From Brachionus plicatilis (lineage: Eukaryota > Rotifera > Eurotatoria > Ploima > Brachionidae): DNA of 23,815 nt. The position numbers were made by a program, and so were the translations under genes. Every line of letters begins with the position of its first letter. Positions within the stretch are counted from its first letter, which is position 1. Under the pieces are notes generated by a model. That model was not told where the DNA came from. It saw only the letters and a program-made list of their open reading frames with translations, and searched no databases. The stretch spans positions 216,209 through 240,023 of the forward strand of contig QEOQ01000487.1 of the NCBI GenBank assembly GCA_010279815.1, read 5' to 3'. Below, piece by piece: positions 21,385 through 23,815 of this stretch.

Positions 21385-23378
21385 TTATCAAATCTTTTTT
21401 TGAGAATTAATTTTTTTCTAAAATTCAATATTTTTAAGTAGCACTTGGAATTTTTGTTGTCATGGAAACAGAGTTTAAAAATTTTGCCATGACACAAATA
21501 AGACATTATCAAGGATTAATAAATAATCTAGTCGATCAGATAAAAATATTTAAAAAAAAATCAGCTTGTTGTTGAAGATTTATTTTTGAATTATCAAAAT
21601 GACAATTTTAGCAAAATCAGAAAATCCTTATATTTGCCAAACGAATTTCAGTCAAAAATGTTAAATGTCTTTTTTTAATTAAATGATTAGTAATTAGTTT
21701 ATTTTTTGTGTTGCTGTGATCATTTGGGAACTAAAAAAAGGCTTATTTTTGATCTAGAAAAAAGGAATCACACATCAAGGTTTATTTAAAGCTGATTAAA
21801 ACTAAATAGCTCAAAAATTAAAATTTTCTAATTACTATTCAAAATAATTTTATTCAAATTATTCAGAAAATTTCTTTATTTGATAGAGAAATTTGTTGCA
21901 TTTAAAAATATCTAAATAATTAAAATTTTACAAAATAAAATTAGCACTAGTGCTCTTTAATTTAGAAAAATAAAAATTGTTTTTCAATTAATTGATGCTT
22001 TTTGATTGATAAAGCGAAATTTTAATTGTGAGTGTCAACAAAGTGTTTGGCTCAGCAAAAATACGGAATCAAAAATTAGCATAATAATTTAAAATTTTCA
22101 AGTAAAAAATTTTAAAAATAAAAAATGATAAATTTTCTTTTTTTTAAAGTAATCTCGATACATTTACCAAAACTAAATGTAAGGTAATATCACATCGCAC
22201 TATTATTTACTGAATTCTATGTCTTGGAGGGATCTAAATTTTTGTGTGAGAAATATAAGTTTATTTAACAGACTACTTTAGTCGTGATTTTAAATTATTT
22301 TAAATATGAATTTTAAATAAATAAACAATCTATTTTCTTCAATTAATCATGATGTCTTTTTAAACAAAAGACAAGTGAATCAGAGGTTAGTTTAAAATCC
22401 TCTTTAAACATCAATGAATTGTTCAAACCCCCTTGATTTCTTAATTTCAAATCAAAAACTATCAACCAAAAATCAACAAAATGATTAATTTAAAAAAATA
22501 CTAAAATTTGACCAAAAATTTTCCCATCAAATTTTTTGATATTGAAAAAACGTGCCAAATGTTCAATGCTCTAGTGATGCCACCAAGTCTTTTATTTTAC
22601 TGAATTAATTATTTAGTATTTTTATTAAACTCAATATTTTATAATATTTAAGTCACCTATTAAATGAAAATTTTAATCATAAATTATAAAATTAATTAAT
22701 TAGTTTCTTCTCATAAATGATTGCTGTAAATTAACACTTGATTTAGAAAATTATTTAATTTATTATTTATTTATTGATAAATTCTGTTTGCATTTATTAT
22801 TTTTTTACTCTATTTTTTAACTCATTTTATTCTACTCAAACATTTGATTTTTTTTAAACAAGATAAAATACAATAATACTAATTTTGCGGTAAAATTTGA
22901 ACAAAATTTAAAATAAAAAATCAAAATTAAAGTATTCTTCGAGATTTGGGACATTTTTTCCACTTTGTACCATAACAAATCTGGCTTATTGGTAAGTTTA
23001 ATGTGTCTAAAAGCCAAAATTTTTTGACAATGGTATTGTTGGTGAGATTCATAAAATATTAAAGCTTAGTGAACGGCAGCTAATGCCGAAAAAATAGAAC
23101 AATTTCTAATTTCAACTTTGAAATCATAATTTTAAATACGAAATTGCTTATAGAGAAAAGCTTGATATTTAGATCATGTACTTCAGGCATGATTAGTGCA
23201 TATTGAGCTAGTATTTAAGGAATTCTTCAAGTCTGTTCAGAGCCAAAACAATTTCTAATTTAGCCCAATTTAGATTTAGACTCATAATTGGATGATAAAA
23301 GACTCATCAGTAGCCTTTCCTAAGAAATTTTGGAAATCTGTAAGTGACACTTTTACTTTTTGAATTGAAACTAACTTT
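21385..23378. other. intergenic, AT-rich, no gene recognised
   Basis: Between the 5' end of IFT20 (-) and the gene fragment at the right edge (+). Open frames here are short and low-complexity. It should include the IFT20 promoter just above 21384. The short string ACAATTTCTAATTT occurs twice (near 23099 and 23249), which is not enough to define a repeat. Confidence 0.5.
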
Positions 23379-23429
23379 TTGAGCTTAGGAGCCTACGTCC
23401 TGTGGTGGCAAAGCTGTAATAAGATAAAA

Positions 23430-23788
23430 ATGGTAAAAGAAAACTGGTCAAACAAAGAGCCGAGTGCGAACAACGCTGCCAACAGTGCACCGGGTTCAAC
23501 TGCTCCGGCGGGACTAGGCTCGGAATCCAAAAGCAGCCCAAGCGTCCAAACGCACTCAAAGACGCCGCTCAACTCCCAGGCGGCACCGAATCCGTGGGGC
23601 GATTACATAAGCAAACAAAATTTTATAGATATGCATTTTTGTTAGTTTACAAAAATCAAACAATTTATTCAATTTTTTTTTCATTTAATTTTATCTTAGA
23701 ATAAACAATAAACATATTTTTTACTTCTTGTTTTAAAAGATAATCTTCAGGGTTATGCTGTGAGCGATAAATTTGAAAAAAGAAAAGA
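23430..23788 (+). CDS. 5' part of an unrecognised protein gene (runs off window)
   Basis: A sharply less A/T-rich open segment starts with ATG at 23430 (MVKENWSNKEPS) and is rich in Ser, Ala, Asn, Pro and Gly, typical of a disordered region, ending NPWGDYISKQNFIDMHF. A donor at 23641 (GTTAGT) and an acceptor at 23739 join in phase (1) to a second exon, 23740-23788, encoding YNLQGYAVSDKFEKRK. This then either reaches another GT (GTAACA at 23789) or stops at TAA 23790-23792. The frame is also open upstream to 23379 (GAYVLWWQSCNKIK after a CTTAG acceptor), so the true start may be further left. I do not recognise the family. Confidence 0.55.
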
Positions 23789-23815
23789 GTAACAACTAAA
23801 TCTTGTTGAAACTCT

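Noticed and set aside
22832..23017. 61-codon minus-strand open frame
   Set aside because: Low-complexity, no homologue recognised, no supporting splice structure.

Overview
The window reads as nuclear DNA of a small invertebrate animal. Coding exons are split by GT-AG introns. Non-coding DNA is extremely A+T-rich (homopolymer A/T runs everywhere), while exons are clearly less so. An NMDA receptor subunit and an intraflagellar-transport gene imply an animal with neurons and cilia. Very short introns (45-68 bp) alongside a few long ones, with AT-rich DNA, would fit for example a rotifer, a flatworm or another compact invertebrate genome. I cannot place it more precisely. No bacterial, viral or CRISPR features were seen.

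Layout, left to right. (1) 1-1635: AT-rich flank with a less AT-rich, coding-like island at about 1000-1530 that I could not resolve into a gene. (2) 1636-7584 (+): a USP1-like deubiquitinase in four exons; its first intron carries a foldback repeat and its last a tandem duplication. (3) 7585-9118: intergenic, with a second copy of the same foldback repeat family. (4) 9119-10051 (-): a ZCCHC9-like four-knuckle zinc protein in three exons, divergent from (5) 10219-10751 (+): the mitochondrial ribosomal protein bS6m (MRPS6) in three exons. (6) 10752-15016: over 4 kb of AT-rich DNA with a decayed LINE reverse-transcriptase fragment. (7) 15017-20308 (+): a complete NMDA receptor GluN1 subunit in twelve exons, 930 residues. 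Its last intron (about 2 kb) holds a 528-bp foldback MITE with mariner-like ends and a possible transposase fragment. (8) 20396-21384 (-): IFT20 in three exons, convergent with GluN1. (9) 21385-23429: mostly featureless. (10) 23430 to the right edge (+): the 5' part of an unrecognised gene.

All exon models were assembled by hand, from matching splice phase at every junction and alignment from memory to animal homologues; no transcript data were available. The genes are unrelated housekeeping, neuronal and ciliary genes rather than an operon-like system. The most interesting points are the shortened USP1 catalytic insert with two SUMO-interaction-like motifs, an alanine at a glycine-site position of GluN1, two stop-free introns whose lengths are multiples of three, and several unannotated mobile-element remnants.
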